Source: Falsochrobactrum shanghaiense
GTDB lineage: Bacteria > Pseudomonadota > Alphaproteobacteria > Rhizobiales > Rhizobiaceae
Length of the DNA stretch: 64,000 nt
Assembly: GCF_003149535.1 (NCBI RefSeq)
Contig: NZ_QGDB01000003.1
Span: 496,001 to 560,000 of the forward strand
Direction: 5' to 3'
Made by a program: the position numbers and the translations under genes. Of this stretch, positions 50,820 through 60,463 are shown piece after piece (within the stretch, counting starts at the first letter, position 1; each line of letters starts with the position of its first letter). The notes under the pieces were generated by a model. The model was not told where the DNA came from. It saw only the letters and a program-made list of their open reading frames with translations, and did no database searches.

Positions 50820-51977
50820 TTAACGCTTGTGGCCCGTATCCAGCCGTCGTTCCATGAATATAGAGTATCGCGACATGGCGAAACAAAATATCCAGAAAAC
50901 GAAGCCTGCGAAAATGAGACCGGTTGCGGGCGTCTGCGGAGAAGCCCAATTGGCATCGGAGAAGTTCTGCCGGACGATGCCGAGCAGATCGAACATGCCG
51001 ATGATGTAGACGAGGCTGGTATCCTTGAAGAGACCGATGAAGGTATTGACGATCCCCGGAATCACCAGCTTCAGCGCCTGCGGCAGGACGATCAGTCCGG
51101 TTTTCTGCCAGTAGCTCAGGCCCAGCGCATCCGCGCCTTCATATTGCCCGCGCGGGATCGCCTGAAGACCGCCGCGCACCACTTCCGCCATATAGGCCGA
51201 GGCAAACAGCGCCACGCCGATCAGAGCACGCATGAGCTTGTCGAATGTCACCCCCGGCGGCAGAAAAAGCGGAAGCATCACGCTGGCCATGAACAACACC
51301 GTCACCAGCGGTACACCGCGCACCATTTCGATGAAGATAATGGAAAGGCTCTTGATGACCGGCAGATGCGAACGCCTGCCGAGCGCCAGCAAAATACCCA
51401 ATGGCAGCGAAACCGCTATACCAACAAATGAGAGAACCAGCGTGACGAGCAGACCGCCCCAGAGCGGGGTTTCGACATAACGCAGGCCGAACCAGCCGCC
51501 GACCAGAAGGAAGAAGGCGACAACCGGAAACACAAGGAAAAACAGGATCGCATTAAGCCCCTTGCGAGGCACTTTGGGAATGAGCAGCGGCACCAGCAGG
51601 GCCACGAATATGATCGCGGTAAGATTGACGCGCCAACGCTCGTCCACCGGATAGCGCCCATAGAGAAACTGCTGGTATTTTGCGTTCACGAAAGCCCAGC
51701 AGGCGCCGGACCATCCTTCCGGCTGGGTGCCCCCTTGCGCAACGGTCAGACAGGCTTCGCGGTTACTTCCCGTCCATGCCGCATTGATGAACAGCCATTC
51801 GATGGCGGAAGGCAGAAACCAGGCCAATGCGAGAAGCGCCAGTATCGACATGGCCGCATCGACCGGCGTGGCGAAGAGATTGACGCGCAGCCAGTGCGAA
51901 ATCCCTTGCACCGAATGCGGCGGCGCTTCCTCGTCGGCCATCTGTGTACGGACATATTGGAGATTGCCAGTTTGCAT
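50820..51977 (-). CDS. aapM: General L-amino acid ABC transporter, permease
   Basis: A 385-residue membrane subunit with about eight helices. The long segment between the first helix and the transport domain contains cysteines, as in AapM/BztC. The permease loop that contacts the ATPase is [30 protein letters not shown] in two parts around residues 262-292. It starts 1 base after the aapQ stop. Confidence 0.95.
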   Translation of the reverse strand: MQTGNLQYVRTQMADEEAPPHSVQGISHWLRVNLFATPVDAAMSILALLALAWFLPSAIEWLFINAAWTGSNREACLTVAQGGTQPEGWSGACWAFVNAKYQQFLYGRYPVDERWRVNLTAIIFVALLVPLLIPKVPRKGLNAILFFLVFPVVAFFLLVGGWFGLRYVETPLWGGLLVTLVLSFVGIAVSLPLGILLALGRRSHLPVIKSLSIIFIEMVRGVPLVTVLFMASVMLPLFLPPGVTFDKLMRALIGVALFASAYMAEVVRGGLQAIPRGQYEGADALGLSYWQKTGLIVLPQALKLVIPGIVNTFIGLFKDTSLVYIIGMFDLLGIVRQNFSDANWASPQTPATGLIFAGFVFWIFCFAMSRYSIFMERRLDTGHKR

Positions 51978-51978
51978 C

Positions 51979-53172
51979 TTATCTCTCCACCAGCGCCATT
52001 TTTGCGTTGAACCAGTTCATCAGGCCGGACGTAACCAGGCTGATGCCGAGATAGATCACCATCCATATGGCCACGACCTCCACGGATTGTCCGGTCTGAT
52101 TGAGGATCGTTCCGCCAATCGCAACGAGATCCGGATAGCCAATGGCGATCGCCAGCGAAGAGTTCTTGGTCAGGTTCAGATATTGGCTCGAAAGCGGAGG
52201 AATAATAATGCGCAAGGCCTGCGGCACGATGACGAGGCGCATGGTCGCGCGAGGACGAAGACCAAGCGCGAAAGCCGCTTCGCTCTGCCCCTTGCTGACC
52301 CCGAGCACGCCTGCGCGTACCGTTTCAGCGATGAATGCCGCAGTGTAAAAGGAGAGCGCCAGAAACAATGCCAGAAACTCCGGCTTGATCTGGGTGCCGC
52401 CCGTCAGATTGAAGGTTCCAAGCGTGGGAAATTCAAAGGAAACGGGAAAGCCCGTGGCTATCAGTGCCAGCAGCGGCAGGCCAATAATCAATGCGGCGGA
52501 TACTCGCAATGTGTGAAAAGGCTGGCCGGTCGCCATCTGCCGGCGATAGGCCCATCTTGCGACGATCAGCGAAGCGAGGATGCCGAGCAGAAGGGCCACC
52601 GGCAGCAGCCATGCCCCCTCGCCCCATACAGGAGCGGGAAAGAAGAAGCCGCGATTGTTGAGATAGCTGCCAAATGGCAGGGCCAGGCTTTCACGCGCCT
52701 GCGGCAAGACGGACAAGACGCCGAAATACCAGAAGAAAATAACCAGCAGCGGCGGGATATTGCGAAAAATCTCCACGTAAACCATGCAGATCTTGCGTAT
52801 CAGCCAGTTCTGGGACAGCCGTCCGACACCAACCAGAAAGCCGATGATCGAGGCGGTGACAATGCCCAGAATTGCCACATAAAGCGTGTTCAGAAGACCA
52901 ACCAGTATGGCCCGCCCATAGGTGGAGTCACTCGAATAGGGGATCAGCGACTGGCTGACATCGAAACCCGCGCGGCCTTTGAGAAAGCCGAAACCGGAAG
53001 CAATGTTGGCGCGATGAAGATTGGTGACCGTATTGCCCACGATCCAGTAGATTACCGCCACCACGGCAGCAAAAACCACAACCTGATAGAAGATCCCGCG
53101 AATGCGCGGATCATACAGGAGTGAACTTCGGCTACTTTCGTAGCGTTTTTCGCGTGCAGAAAAGGAAGCCAT
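51979..53172 (-). CDS. aapQ: General L-amino acid ABC transporter, permease
   Basis: A 397-residue inner-membrane permease. There is an N-terminal helix ([18 protein letters not shown]), an HisM-type transport domain, and the coupling loop [20 protein letters not shown]. Together with AapM it forms the heteromeric pore. The long gap to aapJ (256 bases) carries a Bru-RS-related element. Confidence 0.95.
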   Translation of the reverse strand: MASFSAREKRYESSRSSLLYDPRIRGIFYQVVVFAAVVAVIYWIVGNTVTNLHRANIASGFGFLKGRAGFDVSQSLIPYSSDSTYGRAILVGLLNTLYVAILGIVTASIIGFLVGVGRLSQNWLIRKICMVYVEIFRNIPPLLVIFFWYFGVLSVLPQARESLALPFGSYLNNRGFFFPAPVWGEGAWLLPVALLLGILASLIVARWAYRRQMATGQPFHTLRVSAALIIGLPLLALIATGFPVSFEFPTLGTFNLTGGTQIKPEFLALFLALSFYTAAFIAETVRAGVLGVSKGQSEAAFALGLRPRATMRLVIVPQALRIIIPPLSSQYLNLTKNSSLAIAIGYPDLVAIGGTILNQTGQSVEVVAIWMVIYLGISLVTSGLMNWFNAKMALVER

Positions 53173-53303
53173 ATGTTTCCTGTCTTCTTTCGGCTACAGC
53201 ATCGCCTGGAAAAGCCGGAATGGGCTCAATCAGGCGAATGCATGTAATGCCGAACCATTCTGCCTTGCAGAGCGTGCCGCAAGGTGCGGATTAACAGACC
53301 TGC

Positions 53304-53366
53304 AGAGCGGTTGACGCATTATCCGGACGCAAAGCCGTTTCACGCTTTTGCCGGACATGCTCCAGA
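53304..53366. repeat. Bru-RS-related fragment inside the aap operon
   Basis: GCAGAGCGGTTGACGCATTA and then GCAAAGCCGTTTCACGCTTT and GCCGGACATGCTCCAGAG resemble the right half of the 16842 repeat. It lies between aapJ and aapQ and may fold in the message, which could separate high binding-protein expression from the permease genes. Confidence 0.65.
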
Positions 53367-53428
53367 GCCGCGAAATCCGGCGGGAGCATGAAGCGCCCGC
53401 CTGATAACGGCTGGTCAAGAGGTCTTTT

Positions 53429-54460
53429 CTAACGGATTGGCATCCCGTATTGCAGGCCGCCCTTGGTCCACTGGGCATTGATGCCGCGGGCAATCTTGAG
53501 CGGACTGCTGCTGCCCAGATTGCGCTCGAAAACCTCGCCATAATTGCCGACACCCTTGAGAATGTTCACAACCCAGTCATTGCTCAGTCCGAGGTCGGTG
53601 CCGATCTTGGTATCCGCTTCGGAACCCAGAAGGCGTTTGATTTCAGGGTTGTCGGAATTCTTCATTTCCTCGACATTGGCCTGGGTGATGCCGAATTCCT
53701 CCGCATTGAGCAGCGCAAAATGCGTCCAGCGGATGACGTCAGCCCATTGCGAGTCGCCTTGCCGTACGGCTGGCCCAAGCGGTTCCTTGGAGATGATTTC
53801 CGGCAGGACGACATGATCATCCGGATTGGCCAGCGTCAGGCGGGTTGCATAAAGGCCCGACTGGTCGGTGGTATAGGCATCGCAGCGGCCCGAATCATAG
53901 GCGGCATTGGCTTCTTCGAGCTTTTCGAAGACCACCGGATTATATTCCATCTTATTGGCGCGGAAATAGTCGGCCATGTTCAGCTCTGTCGTCGTGCCGG
54001 CCTGCACGCAGATCGAGGCACCGGAAAGCTGCAAGGCGGAATTGATGCCCGAGAGTTTCTTGGAATTGATCATGAAACCCTGACCGTCATAATAATTCAC
54101 GCCGGTGAAATCGAGACCGAGTGAAGTATCGCGGCCAATGGTCCAGGTCGTGTTGCGGATCAACACATCCACTTCGCCCGACTGAAGCGCGGTAAAGCGT
54201 TCTTTGGCATTGAGCGGCGTGAATTTCACCTTGGTCGGATCGCCGAAGATCGCAGCGGCCACCGCGCGGCAATAATCGGCATCAAAACCCGACCACTCGC
54301 CCTTGTCGTCCGGTGACGCAAAGCCCAGAAGGCCGGTATTGACGCCACATTGCAGAAACCCTTTTGCTTTTACATCGGAAAGCGTATCCGCCGATGCCCC
54401 CGATGCTGCGCCCAACAGCGCCGCCACACCCACTACACCCGTCAAAACAATTTTTTTCAT
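53429..54460 (-). CDS. aapJ: General L-amino acid ABC transporter, periplasmic binding protein
   Basis: A 343-residue binding protein with signal peptide MKKIVLTGVVGVAALLGAAS, cleaved after GASA. The two-lobe family 3 fold shows CGVNTGLLGFASPDDKGEW, GFDADYCRAVAAAIFGDP and VLIRNTTWTIGRDTSLGLDF. AapJ-type length and the LLGFA start separate it from simple His/Arg-binding proteins. It is the first gene of the aap operon. Confidence 0.96.
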   Translation of the reverse strand: MKKIVLTGVVGVAALLGAASGASADTLSDVKAKGFLQCGVNTGLLGFASPDDKGEWSGFDADYCRAVAAAIFGDPTKVKFTPLNAKERFTALQSGEVDVLIRNTTWTIGRDTSLGLDFTGVNYYDGQGFMINSKKLSGINSALQLSGASICVQAGTTTELNMADYFRANKMEYNPVVFEKLEEANAAYDSGRCDAYTTDQSGLYATRLTLANPDDHVVLPEIISKEPLGPAVRQGDSQWADVIRWTHFALLNAEEFGITQANVEEMKNSDNPEIKRLLGSEADTKIGTDLGLSNDWVVNILKGVGNYGEVFERNLGSSSPLKIARGINAQWTKGGLQYGMPIR

Positions 54461-54913
54461 CTGGCCTGCAACCTTTTATGTTCCCTGGAGGCCGCCGAAC
54501 CGGATCAGGCCCGACGTCCTTGTTGCTTGTTTTTGCAAGAGCATAAGAAGAATCTGGTGATCCCCCCAAGCCTCTGTTTATGCAGGCAATTTCCCCTCAC
54601 CCAGAACCGTGGACCGGCCCTTATTGTTTAATTTTGGGCATGGTGACATACCTGCCGCCTTCACAACTCTATCGAAGGCGATATTTTGGCTTTGGTCAAG
54701 CTAATAACGCAGAGAAAAACACCGATTCCGAAGAAAAAACCGAACACAACCCGCAAGATTTTACATGGTTTCCCTATTTCCGGGTAAACAAGTTCGATGA
54801 GAAAGGCAGTTGAAGCCTGAAATTGCCCTCTTTCTAATAATGTAAATAAAATAATGATTTAAAAGCTTTTCGGCACGCTTGTGCATTTTTGCGTCCGTTC
54901 ATTCCAGGCCAAT
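54461..54913. other. Gene-free region upstream of aapJ
   Basis: About 450 bases between the PAP2 gene end and aapJ. It is AT-rich around 54800-54870 and should hold the aapJ promoter near its left side. A 77-codon frame at 54580-54813 has no family features and no ribosome site, so I do not call it. Confidence 0.5.
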
Positions 54914-55681
54914 TCAGACCTTTGGAAAAGCCTGCTCGTCGTCCAGAGAAAAAATAATATTTCGCGTGGCCAGAAACCGCGCCACCCACCATGCAGCGAG
55001 AATGCCGATCGCAAGCCCGGCGACAATGTCAGTTGGATAATGCGCCCCGGCGGCAAGTCTGCTGACAGCAAAAAGCAGGCAGACGGGCATGGTAACGATG
55101 CGCCAGCGGGGGAGGAATATCCAAAGCGATACCAACAGGATACCCGCCATCATCGAATGGCCGGACGGAAAGCTTTCATAAGCATGCTGACCCGCAAAAG
55201 GAGTGAAAGAGGCGGCCCCCTTTTCATCGAGAAGCACGGGCCGCGCCCGCCCTATAACGAATTTTCCTGTTTCAAGCGGGATGCTTCCGACGACAATCGA
55301 TAGGAGCAACAAGGTTGCCCAGCCATGCCATCGGACGAGCCGTTCCTTAAAACCCACGCGGACCGATGGAGAAAGCAACCATGCGGTTGCAAGCCAGACG
55401 GCAAGAGCGATGCCAAGCCAGACAAGGGTGCGAATCAGGTCCGTCGTGGAGCGCAGCAATTTCATCAACATGAACTCACTGGACATGGCGCTGCGGATGA
55501 TTTCAGCATCCCAGATGTGAAGAACAAGAAGAATGAACGGCAAAACCGCGATGACCGCAGTCATTTCGATCGTCCAGGACGGCGGCGCCCCTCTATAGGC
55601 AGGCTTTAAAAGCGCATGCATCAATTGCAAAGCCACGCGAAGCGGATGGAGGAGAATGTCCTTGGCTTTTGTCTCTGTCAC
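54914..55681 (-). CDS. PAP2-family membrane phosphatase
   Basis: A 255-residue membrane phosphatase with the three-part PAP2 signature: KFVIGRARP, SFPSGHSMM and SRLAAGAHYPTDIVAG, with the catalytic His in the last two. About six helices are visible. Such enzymes act on undecaprenyl pyrophosphate, phosphatidic acid or lipid A phosphate; the substrate is not evident. Confidence 0.92.
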   Translation of the reverse strand: MTETKAKDILLHPLRVALQLMHALLKPAYRGAPPSWTIEMTAVIAVLPFILLVLHIWDAEIIRSAMSSEFMLMKLLRSTTDLIRTLVWLGIALAVWLATAWLLSPSVRVGFKERLVRWHGWATLLLLSIVVGSIPLETGKFVIGRARPVLLDEKGAASFTPFAGQHAYESFPSGHSMMAGILLVSLWIFLPRWRIVTMPVCLLFAVSRLAAGAHYPTDIVAGLAIGILAAWWVARFLATRNIIFSLDDEQAFPKV

Positions 55682-55833
55682 AGGCGCTCCTCTTTGAATA
55701 ATTCAATGCGGCTTCCAGGAATTGCACGATTTTAACGCAAATTGACTTCGGTTTAAGGATCGTGCAGCAGTAATCCTGCCGGACCCTGAATGGACCGGCG
55801 GGTGAGCAAGCAACATGGCGTGGAGGCAATTTC

Positions 55834-57003
55834 GTGGCTAACAAGCAGGACAAGACAGAAAAGCTGGGTATAAACACACGACTTGCCCATGATGGTTATG
55901 CGCCGCAGGACTATCACGGCTTCGTCAACCCGCCTGTCGTACGTGCTTCGACCGTTCTGTTTCCCGATGCCCAGACCATGGCCAGCGGCGGGCAGAAATA
56001 CACCTATGGCACCCGCGGAACGCCGACCAGCGATGCATTGTGCAAGGCGATCGACGCCCTCGAAGGCTCTGCCGGAACGGTCTGCGTGCCTTCGGGGCTG
56101 GCTGCGGTCACGGTTCCCCTGCTTGGCTTCCTTTCGCCCGGCGACCACGTATTGTTCGTCGACTCCATCTATAATCCGACCCGCCATTTTGCCGATACCA
56201 TCCTCAAACGCATGGGCATCGAGGTGGAATATTACGCCCCGGAAATCGGCGCGGCCATCGCCGGATTGATGCGGCCCAATACGAAAGTCGTCTTTACGGA
56301 ATCCCCCGCCTCCAACACTTTCGAAGTGCAGGACATTCCAGCCATTGCGGAGGCCGCGCACAAAGGCGGGGCCATCGTCATGATGGACAACACATGGGCG
56401 ACGCCGATCTATTTCAGGGCACTCGATTTTGGTGTGGACATCAGCATTCATGCCGCGACCAAATACCCTTCCGGCCATGCCGACATCCTGTTCGGAACCA
56501 TTTCCGCCAATGAAAAGTGCTGGCCGCAACTGCTGGAAACCCACGGCACATTGGGCCTGTGCGCCGCACCGGACGATACGTATCAGATATTGCGTGGCCT
56601 GCGTACGATGGGCGTAAGGCTGGAACATCACCGCAAGAGTGCTCTGGAAATCGCCAAATGGCTGGAAGGCCATCCGGCAGTGGAGCGCGTTCTGCATCCC
56701 GCGCTTGAAAGCCATCCCGGACATGCGATCTGGAAACGCGACTTTAGCGGCTCGTCGGGCGTGTTCGCCTTCGTTCTGGCGAAGGGTGATCGCACCCAAG
56801 CGCATGCATTCCTCAATGCCCTTGAAATTTTCGGGCTCGGCTATTCATGGGGCGGCTATGAAAGTCTTGCCAATGAAGTCAATGTCAACGACCGCACGAT
56901 TGCAAAAAACAATTATCCGGGTCCGATCATCCGGCTGCAGATCGGCCTTGAGGATGTAGCCGACCTGATTGCCGATCTGGAAAAAGGATTTGCAGCAATC
57001 TGA
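55834..57003 (+). CDS. metC: Cystathionine beta-lyase
   Basis: A 389-residue PLP enzyme of methionine synthesis that splits cystathionine to homocysteine. The PLP lysine is K210 (HAATKYPSGH), with MMDNTWATPIYF upstream. YTYGTRGTPTSDALCKAI and SWGGYESL favour MetC over the gamma-synthase. It starts with GTG at 55834, with GGAGG 9 bases upstream. Together with MetY at 2348 the window holds two homocysteine-forming enzymes. Confidence 0.92.
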   Translation: MANKQDKTEKLGINTRLAHDGYAPQDYHGFVNPPVVRASTVLFPDAQTMASGGQKYTYGTRGTPTSDALCKAIDALEGSAGTVCVPSGLAAVTVPLLGFLSPGDHVLFVDSIYNPTRHFADTILKRMGIEVEYYAPEIGAAIAGLMRPNTKVVFTESPASNTFEVQDIPAIAEAAHKGGAIVMMDNTWATPIYFRALDFGVDISIHAATKYPSGHADILFGTISANEKCWPQLLETHGTLGLCAAPDDTYQILRGLRTMGVRLEHHRKSALEIAKWLEGHPAVERVLHPALESHPGHAIWKRDFSGSSGVFAFVLAKGDRTQAHAFLNALEIFGLGYSWGGYESLANEVNVNDRTIAKNNYPGPIIRLQIGLEDVADLIADLEKGFAAI

Positions 57004-57019
57004 ACAACTGCATCCGCAG

Positions 57020-57062
57020 CGCATTCCGAAAACCCTTTCACACTTTTCGGGATGCGCTCGAG
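57020..57062. repeat. Bru-RS-related short element
   Basis: GCGCATTCCGAAAACCCTTT and CACACTTTTCGGGATGCGCTC form one right module of the GCGCAT type, as in the composite repeat at 9272. Confidence 0.75.
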
Positions 57063-57163
57063 TATTAACCAACGACAGCAAATAAAGGCACGGCTCTACT
57101 TCCCTGCACGCTGAGAATATCTATACTTGCCCCCAATATCCAATAGAGAGTCGGTATAGAGCA

Positions 57164-58273
57164 GTGCTGTCTAATAATTCAGATAGAAACCTGTTGCGCC
57201 TCGCGATACGCTGCGTTTGTGTAATCTTCTTCCTTGCCTTGTCCGGCCTGCCTGCCAGCGCGCAGGATTCACCTGCCCGGTCGGTAAAAGTCGGGGTATA
57301 TGTCAGCGAACCCTTCGTCACCGAGGATGGCGGCGTTTTTGGCGGCATGGCGATCGATCTATGGCAGAATATCGCATCCCGGCTCAATCTCGCTTCGCAA
57401 TTCGTTGAATATCCCAATTATGGCGCTCTGGTTCAGGCTGTATCCGACAATGAGGTCGACGCAGGCGTCACCAATCTGACGATTACGGAAAAGCGGGCGG
57501 AACAGGTCGATTTCACCCATCCCTGGTTCGATGCGGGCCTGCGGATCATGGTTCATACCGATGCCGGCAACAGCTGGGGCGAGTTGATAAGCAATCTCGA
57601 AGATGCCGGCCATCTGGCCACCTATGCCTGGATCGGCATCGTTATTCTGGTTGCAACGCTTCTGTTGACTTTGTTCGACCGGCATTTCGACAACAGCTTC
57701 GCAAGATCATGGCATGAGGGCCTTGCGGAAAGCTTCTACCATGTCGTCTCCATCGCGACGACCGGCAAGAGCTCGCGCAAGAACCTGTTTGGGTGGATCG
57801 GCCGTATCTGGCAAGCCTTCTGGCTGGTCTTCGGCATAGCCGTCGTGGCCTATGTCACCTCCTCCGTCACCAGTGTCATGACGGTGGCCCATATAACCAA
57901 TAACATTACGAGCCTCGCCGATCTCCAGAACAAGACCGTCGGCGTACGCAGCGGCAGCGTCTCCGAGCAATTGATGAAGGATCGTTCCATCGCCATCGTC
58001 CCTTTCGATCATCTTCCGGAAGCGGTAGCTGCGCTGACCAATAATGAAATTGCCGCAATCGTCGGCGATAGTCCCGTGCTCGAATATTATGAACACCAGC
58101 ATCCCGAGGAACCGATCGAGGTCATTGGCAACAGTTTCAGCCCCGACAAGTATGGGCTGGCCTTCCCCCGCCGCAGCGACCTTGTCAAACCCGCGTCGAT
58201 TGCAATTATCGGCATGTACGAAAATGGTGACATGGCCGCATTGAAAAGCAAGTATTTCGGGCCGGAAGACTGA
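57164..58273 (+). CDS. Prokaryotic ionotropic glutamate-receptor-like channel
   Basis: A 369-residue membrane protein with the GluR0 layout. Signal peptide (1-33); first half of a family 3 amino-acid-binding domain (40-130) with TNLTITEKRAEQVDFTHPW, where R111 would bind the ligand carboxylate; helix 1 (153-171); pore loop (about 185-208) with SIATTGKSS; helix 2 (213-242) with AYVTSSVTSVMTV like the iGluR gate; second half of the binding domain (250-365) with GVRSGSVSEQ and IVGDSP (D302 for the amino group). The pore filter differs from K+-channel TVGYG, so ion choice is open. GTG start; the gene is alone. Confidence 0.85.
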   Translation: MLSNNSDRNLLRLAIRCVCVIFFLALSGLPASAQDSPARSVKVGVYVSEPFVTEDGGVFGGMAIDLWQNIASRLNLASQFVEYPNYGALVQAVSDNEVDAGVTNLTITEKRAEQVDFTHPWFDAGLRIMVHTDAGNSWGELISNLEDAGHLATYAWIGIVILVATLLLTLFDRHFDNSFARSWHEGLAESFYHVVSIATTGKSSRKNLFGWIGRIWQAFWLVFGIAVVAYVTSSVTSVMTVAHITNNITSLADLQNKTVGVRSGSVSEQLMKDRSIAIVPFDHLPEAVAALTNNEIAAIVGDSPVLEYYEHQHPEEPIEVIGNSFSPDKYGLAFPRRSDLVKPASIAIIGMYENGDMAALKSKYFGPED

Positions 58274-58323
58274 ACTTACCCTTCCGCCCGTTGCGCGATC
58301 AGGCGCATGAAGGAAATGCCATT

Positions 58324-58413
58324 ATGAGCTGGATATTTGTCGTGCAAGGTGTCATCGCAATCTGCCTTGCCATTTTCGCGATAGTCGTCATCATTCGCCA
58401 CCGGCGGCGGTAA
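58324..58413 (+). CDS. Small single-pass membrane protein, 29 aa
   Basis: An ATG with AAGGAAA about 11 bases upstream opens a frame MSWIFVVQGVIAICLAIFAI followed by VVIIRHRRR. It is one long hydrophobic helix with a strongly basic tail, the layout of regulatory one-helix proteins. It begins 50 bases after the channel gene and could share its message. Function is unknown. Confidence 0.5.
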   Translation: MSWIFVVQGVIAICLAIFAIVVIIRHRRR

Positions 58414-58524
58414 GGCTGCTTTCCCTGCCGTTCGGTGCGCGTTCAATGCTTCAAGCCGCATTGAAGGAACCTCGGACCGTGCTGCTTCGTTTATCATGAA
58501 TGAAGCTCTTCAGGGAGAACCGTT

Positions 58525-59004
58525 ATGAAACTCTACTTCAAGGCCGCAATTGTTGCAGTCGGCTTGTTCTCTGCCGGTGCTGCCCAGGCTGCAAATGCAA
58601 TTGTCACAGCCGATCTTAATGTGCGCACCGGGCCGGGAACCGGTTACGGCGTCATTGGCAGCATTCCCAACCGCGCGCCTCTTACGGTGCATGGCTGCTC
58701 AACCGGCTATAGCTGGTGTCAGGTGAGTTATGGCGGATTATCGGGTTGGGCCTCGTCCCGTTATCTGGCTATGCGCGAAGGAACGTCAGGGCGATATTCC
58801 GATGATTTCGGGCGAAATGCCGCTCTTATCGGGATTCCGCTGATCGCCGGTGTTGCAATCGGTGCAGCCCTTAACGACCGCGACGACCGTTGGCATCGCC
58901 GCCACTGGAATCGTGGTCATTGGCGTCATCATGACCGCCATTGGGACCGCCCGCGCCATCGCGGCCACCGCCATTTTCGCCCTTCGCGCGGCGGTGACCG
59001 GTAA
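58525..59004 (+). CDS. Exported SH3-domain protein with His/Arg-rich tail
   Basis: A 159-residue protein with signal peptide (cleavage after AAQA, residue 22), a bacterial SH3 domain (24-82) with TADLNVRTGPGTGYGVIGSI and SWCQVSYGGLSGWASSRYL, then a glycine/alanine hydrophobic stretch (LIGIPLIAGVAIGAAL) and an unusual tail of about 38 residues made mostly of His, Arg, Trp and Asp. SH3b domains bind peptidoglycan; the tail might bind metal. A ribosome site GGGAG precedes the ATG. Confidence 0.87.
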   Translation: MKLYFKAAIVAVGLFSAGAAQAANAIVTADLNVRTGPGTGYGVIGSIPNRAPLTVHGCSTGYSWCQVSYGGLSGWASSRYLAMREGTSGRYSDDFGRNAALIGIPLIAGVAIGAALNDRDDRWHRRHWNRGHWRHHDRHWDRPRHRGHRHFRPSRGGDR

Positions 59005-59158
59005 AGTCATATGCACTGACCGCGTGTATTGCAGGTCTATCATAGCCCCGCCGCAAAATGCGGCGGGGCCAATGCGACTTCAGGGAAGCCTTGCAGCGCT
59101 CTGCCCCGCCTCGTATAAGCTTGGTGAAACATCAACCAATCACAAGCCGAGTTTACCT

Positions 59159-59380
59159 ATGTCCGATGAAATTGTACGCGACAGCAATGGCGCCCAGCTT
59201 TCCGACGGAGATTCCGTCACCCTCATCAAAGATCTGAAGGTGAAAGGCACCTCGACGACGATCAAGCGCGGAACATTGATCAAGGGCATTCGCCTGACCG
59301 GCAATCCGGAGGAAGTCGATTGCAACACCAAACAGGTCAAGGGGCTTGTTCTGCGCACCGAATTTCTCAAGAAGGCCTGA
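59159..59380 (+). CDS. Short PhnA/YjdM-type protein lacking the zinc ribbon
   Basis: A 73-residue protein matching the C-terminal domain of YjdM (PhnA family): VRDSNGAQLSDGDSVTLIKD, LKVKGTSTTIKRGTLIKGIR and VDCNTKQVKGLVLRTEFLKK. The usual N-terminal zinc ribbon is absent; this short form is seen in other alphaproteobacteria. Despite the name the family has no proven phosphonate role. The ATG is at 59159, with only a weak CCGAG upstream. Confidence 0.85.
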   Translation: MSDEIVRDSNGAQLSDGDSVTLIKDLKVKGTSTTIKRGTLIKGIRLTGNPEEVDCNTKQVKGLVLRTEFLKKA

Positions 59381-59482
59381 GCGGACGCATTGGCTGATCT
59401 TCAATTCGATTATAATAATCGTGCCTATTGATTATGACAGTCTTATCGGGTCACCTAAGCGAGAAGCATGGAGATCAGATCA

Positions 59483-59773
59483 ATGCGTATAGCGAAAATC
59501 AATACCATCGCCTACGATCCGGAAAGCAAAACGCTTTCATTTACAGGGCTTAACCGTTTCTCCAGACCCCGGCAGGGATCGATCTTCATCGATGATGAAG
59601 TGAAGTTCATTGAAATCATCCATCAGGTGCTGGCGAATTCCGCTCTTTCTTCCGTTGATTTCGCCGCGGAACTAAAGGGCACGCCGGAAAAAAAGAGCAA
59701 AAAAAGCTCTTCCAATAAAACGGCAAAAACGAAGCAAAAAGAACAGCCCCAAAGCGAAGCAACGCCAGAGTAG
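59483..59773 (+). CDS. Unknown protein with Lys/Ser-rich tail, 96 aa
   Basis: The folded part (about 1-62) reads MRIAKINTIAYDPESKTLSF and FIDDEVKFIEIIHQVLANSA. The last 30 residues are a low-complexity tail rich in Lys, Ser, Thr and Gln (KKSKKSSSNKTAKTKQK). I recognise no family. The start at 59483 is chosen because GGAG lies 9 bases upstream; the ATG at 59468 overlaps that site. Confidence 0.7.
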   Translation: MRIAKINTIAYDPESKTLSFTGLNRFSRPRQGSIFIDDEVKFIEIIHQVLANSALSSVDFAAELKGTPEKKSKKSSSNKTAKTKQKEQPQSEATPE

Positions 59774-59950
59774 CAGGTCGTCGCTCCGGACAATGCCGCA
59801 GTTTCATCACAATGCTGCGGCTTTTCATGCAGTACAGCTTGAAAAGGCCCGGACTTATACTATTCCCGCCTCCTTGCTGGCAATCAAGGCCATTCATCCT
59901 TACCTTGTGAACATGATTGAATATGCAAACCTGATTCACCTGGAAAGCGC

Positions 59951-60322
59951 ATGAATAAAACCGGCCTGCTGGGCATTCTTGCACTCATATTATCCGCCAC
60001 CCATTCGATCGCGGCCACCGATGCCGAGATCGTGACGGAAATGGCGAGCAAATGCTGGCAATTGCCCGACGGGGGCGACTATCAAAGGGCGTCCGCGACA
60101 TTCGAAGTCACCTATAACAGCGAAGGCGAACTGGTCCAGATCGTCGCTGTCGAATATCAGCCCGTGCGCCGGGCTGGTGAGCAATTTGCCATCAGCGCGC
60201 AGCAGGCACTGATAGAATGTGCAAGCAAGACCGAGGTCAGATCAAGAACGATCCGCATTATCATGCGGTTCACCGCCCCACAGCCAGACGGGCCACTGAT
60301 CATGAAAAGATCGCTGCGATAA
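59951..60322 (+). CDS. Small exported TolA/TonB-C-like protein
   Basis: A 123-residue protein with a signal peptide (cleavage after SIAA, about residue 22). The rest (WQLPDGGDYQRASATFEVTY, GELVQIVAVEYQPVRRAGEQF, SAQQALIECA) resembles the C-terminal domain of TolA/TonB, which carries partner contacts, but without the membrane anchor and linker. A ribosome site GGAAAG lies just before the ATG. Role unknown. Confidence 0.7.
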   Translation: MNKTGLLGILALILSATHSIAATDAEIVTEMASKCWQLPDGGDYQRASATFEVTYNSEGELVQIVAVEYQPVRRAGEQFAISAQQALIECASKTEVRSRTIRIIMRFTAPQPDGPLIMKRSLR

Positions 60323-60463
60323 TATCATCTGCCGGCTGGGTTCAACATCACGCGTTCAAGCGAGCGAAGTTGAAGCGCATTTATGGCAAGTCCCTGCCTA
60401 TACGAAATACGCTTGCTCTGTGAGGGTTTTCGCGGTTGAATTCAGCTTCAACGAGGAGCATCG

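Noticed and set aside
51727-53124. 465-codon plus-strand frame
   Set aside because: It is antisense to aapM/aapQ; composition is rich in Gln, Arg and Asn from reversed membrane codons.
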